Source: Flavobacterium sp. SH_e (GTDB lineage Bacteria > Bacteroidota > Bacteroidia > Flavobacteriales > Flavobacteriaceae). Taken from it: DNA of 64,000 nt. Below are positions 63,714 through 64,000 of this stretch, piece after piece. The position numbers and the translations under genes were made by a program. Position 1 is the stretch's first letter. Every line of letters starts with the position of its first letter. Under the pieces are notes generated by a model. It was given only the letters and a program-made list of their open reading frames with translations. It ran no database searches and was not told where the DNA came from. Location of the stretch: contig NZ_JAOVZN010000004.1 in assembly GCF_025717045.1 (NCBI RefSeq), forward strand, positions 79,395-143,394, given 5' to 3'.

Positions 63714-63725
63714 AAAAAACATTTT

Positions 63726-63743
63726 AAGTATACAAATATACTT
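63726..63743 (-). promoter_or_regulatory. MarR operator and -7 element
   Basis: AAGTATA (63726-63732) and TATACTT (63737-63743) form a perfect inverted repeat with CAAA between. On the minus strand TATATTTG (63740-63733) in the dyad matches the -7 consensus, so binding would block this promoter. Confidence 0.55.
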
Positions 63744-63762
63744 TTATTTTTACATTTTAGTT

Positions 63763-63770
63763 TACTTTTG
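63763..63770 (+). promoter_or_regulatory. Possible -7 element for hemH
   Basis: TACTTTTG matches TAnnTTTG and reads toward hemH, giving a leader of about 114 bases. No -33 TTTG is clear. Confidence 0.35.
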
Positions 63771-63889
63771 TGCCATTTAAAAGAAATATAAAATTAATTT
63801 TAAGCAGAAATATTCTCAGACCGGATTAAAATACAGGGCTGAAAATTTATTTTTAAGAAATAAGGGAACTTTAAATTCAAAAAAAAAAA

Positions 63890-64000
63890 ATGAAAGGCGT
63901 ATTAATAGTAAACTTAGGATCACCAGAGAGTCCAACAGCAAAAGATGTGAAACCGTATTTAGATGAATTTTTAATGGATAAATATGTAATAGACTTTCCA
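63890..64000 (+). CDS. hemH: Ferrochelatase, N-terminal 37 codons, cut by window edge
   Basis: After a run of A the ATG at 63890 opens a frame that stays open to the window end. It reads [20 protein letters not shown] and continues with [15 protein letters not shown], the usual start of ferrochelatase (VNLGSP and the conserved YLxEFLxD). The enzyme inserts iron into protoporphyrin IX. It is divergent from the MarR-like gene and probably marks the return to core genome. Confidence 0.9.
   Translation, partial: MKGVLIVNLGSPESPTAKDVKPYLDEFLMDKYVIDFP

Noticed and set aside
1..64000. CRISPR arrays, rRNA, tRNA and complete insertion sequences
   Set aside because: No regularly spaced repeats, no conserved RNA gene signatures and no transposase gene were seen anywhere in the window.

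Overview
The window looks like a Flavobacterium-type member of the Bacteroidota. Reasons: promoters of the TAnnTTTG type, a SusC/SusD pair under an ECF sigma/FecR system, an AT-rich first half, a Bacteroidetes-type tra cluster, and a ferrochelatase start at the right edge. I see no rRNA, tRNA, CRISPR array or complete insertion sequence.

Region 1 (1-19.4 kb) is an AT-rich accessory catabolic or detoxification region. Three minus-strand operons (4606 down to 1; 8486 down to 4928; 15868 down to 12868) encode six alpha/beta hydrolases, a secreted isochorismatase-like hydrolase, an amidohydrolase lipoprotein, two DoxX proteins, an alginate-export-type porin, a DUF1348 protein and a TSUP transporter. 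Each operon has upstream the same roughly 70-bp block with identical spacing of its conserved parts, so they probably form one regulon. A TetR regulator and three AraC-family regulators (two clearly paralogous) lie among them. A plus-strand S33 peptidase and a TlpA-like protein sit next to tetR, and a solitary GAPDH gene follows.

Region 2 (19.8-34.2 kb) is a plus-strand locus for uptake and breakdown of a probably peptidic ligand: ECF sigma factor, FecR anti-sigma factor, SusC-type TonB receptor, SusD-type lipoprotein, a thioredoxin-fold protein, an S9 prolyl-oligopeptidase-like peptidase and a two-unit M16 metallopeptidase. Two perfect hairpins lie in the leader of the SusC gene.

Region 3 (34.3-63.7 kb) is visibly richer in G+C (about 32 of 60 bases in the line at 48001, against about 21 of 60 at 24001). 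It starts with an AraC-SDR operon whose SDR lacks the usual catalytic Ser and Lys. Next come short AGGTACAA repeats, a frameshifted F420-dependent-reductase-like gene, a solitary mreB, a cold-shock gene and a threonine aldolase. From 55.3 down to 42.8 kb runs one long tra operon (TraE, F, G, I, J, K, L, M, N, plus a DNA methyltransferase and a triplicated TraI-like family). No relaxase, coupling protein or integrase is seen. After it come a lipase-like lipoprotein, two SDR proteins, a FAS1 lipoprotein with dyads over its promoter, a second reductase relic, and a shortened carotenoid locus (phytoene synthase plus a small secreted protein, no desaturase) under a MarR-like regulator. Several short relics (cold-shock fragment at 57064, remnant frame at 62915) show that this region is decaying. 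The window ends in the first 37 codons of hemH, probably back in core genome.
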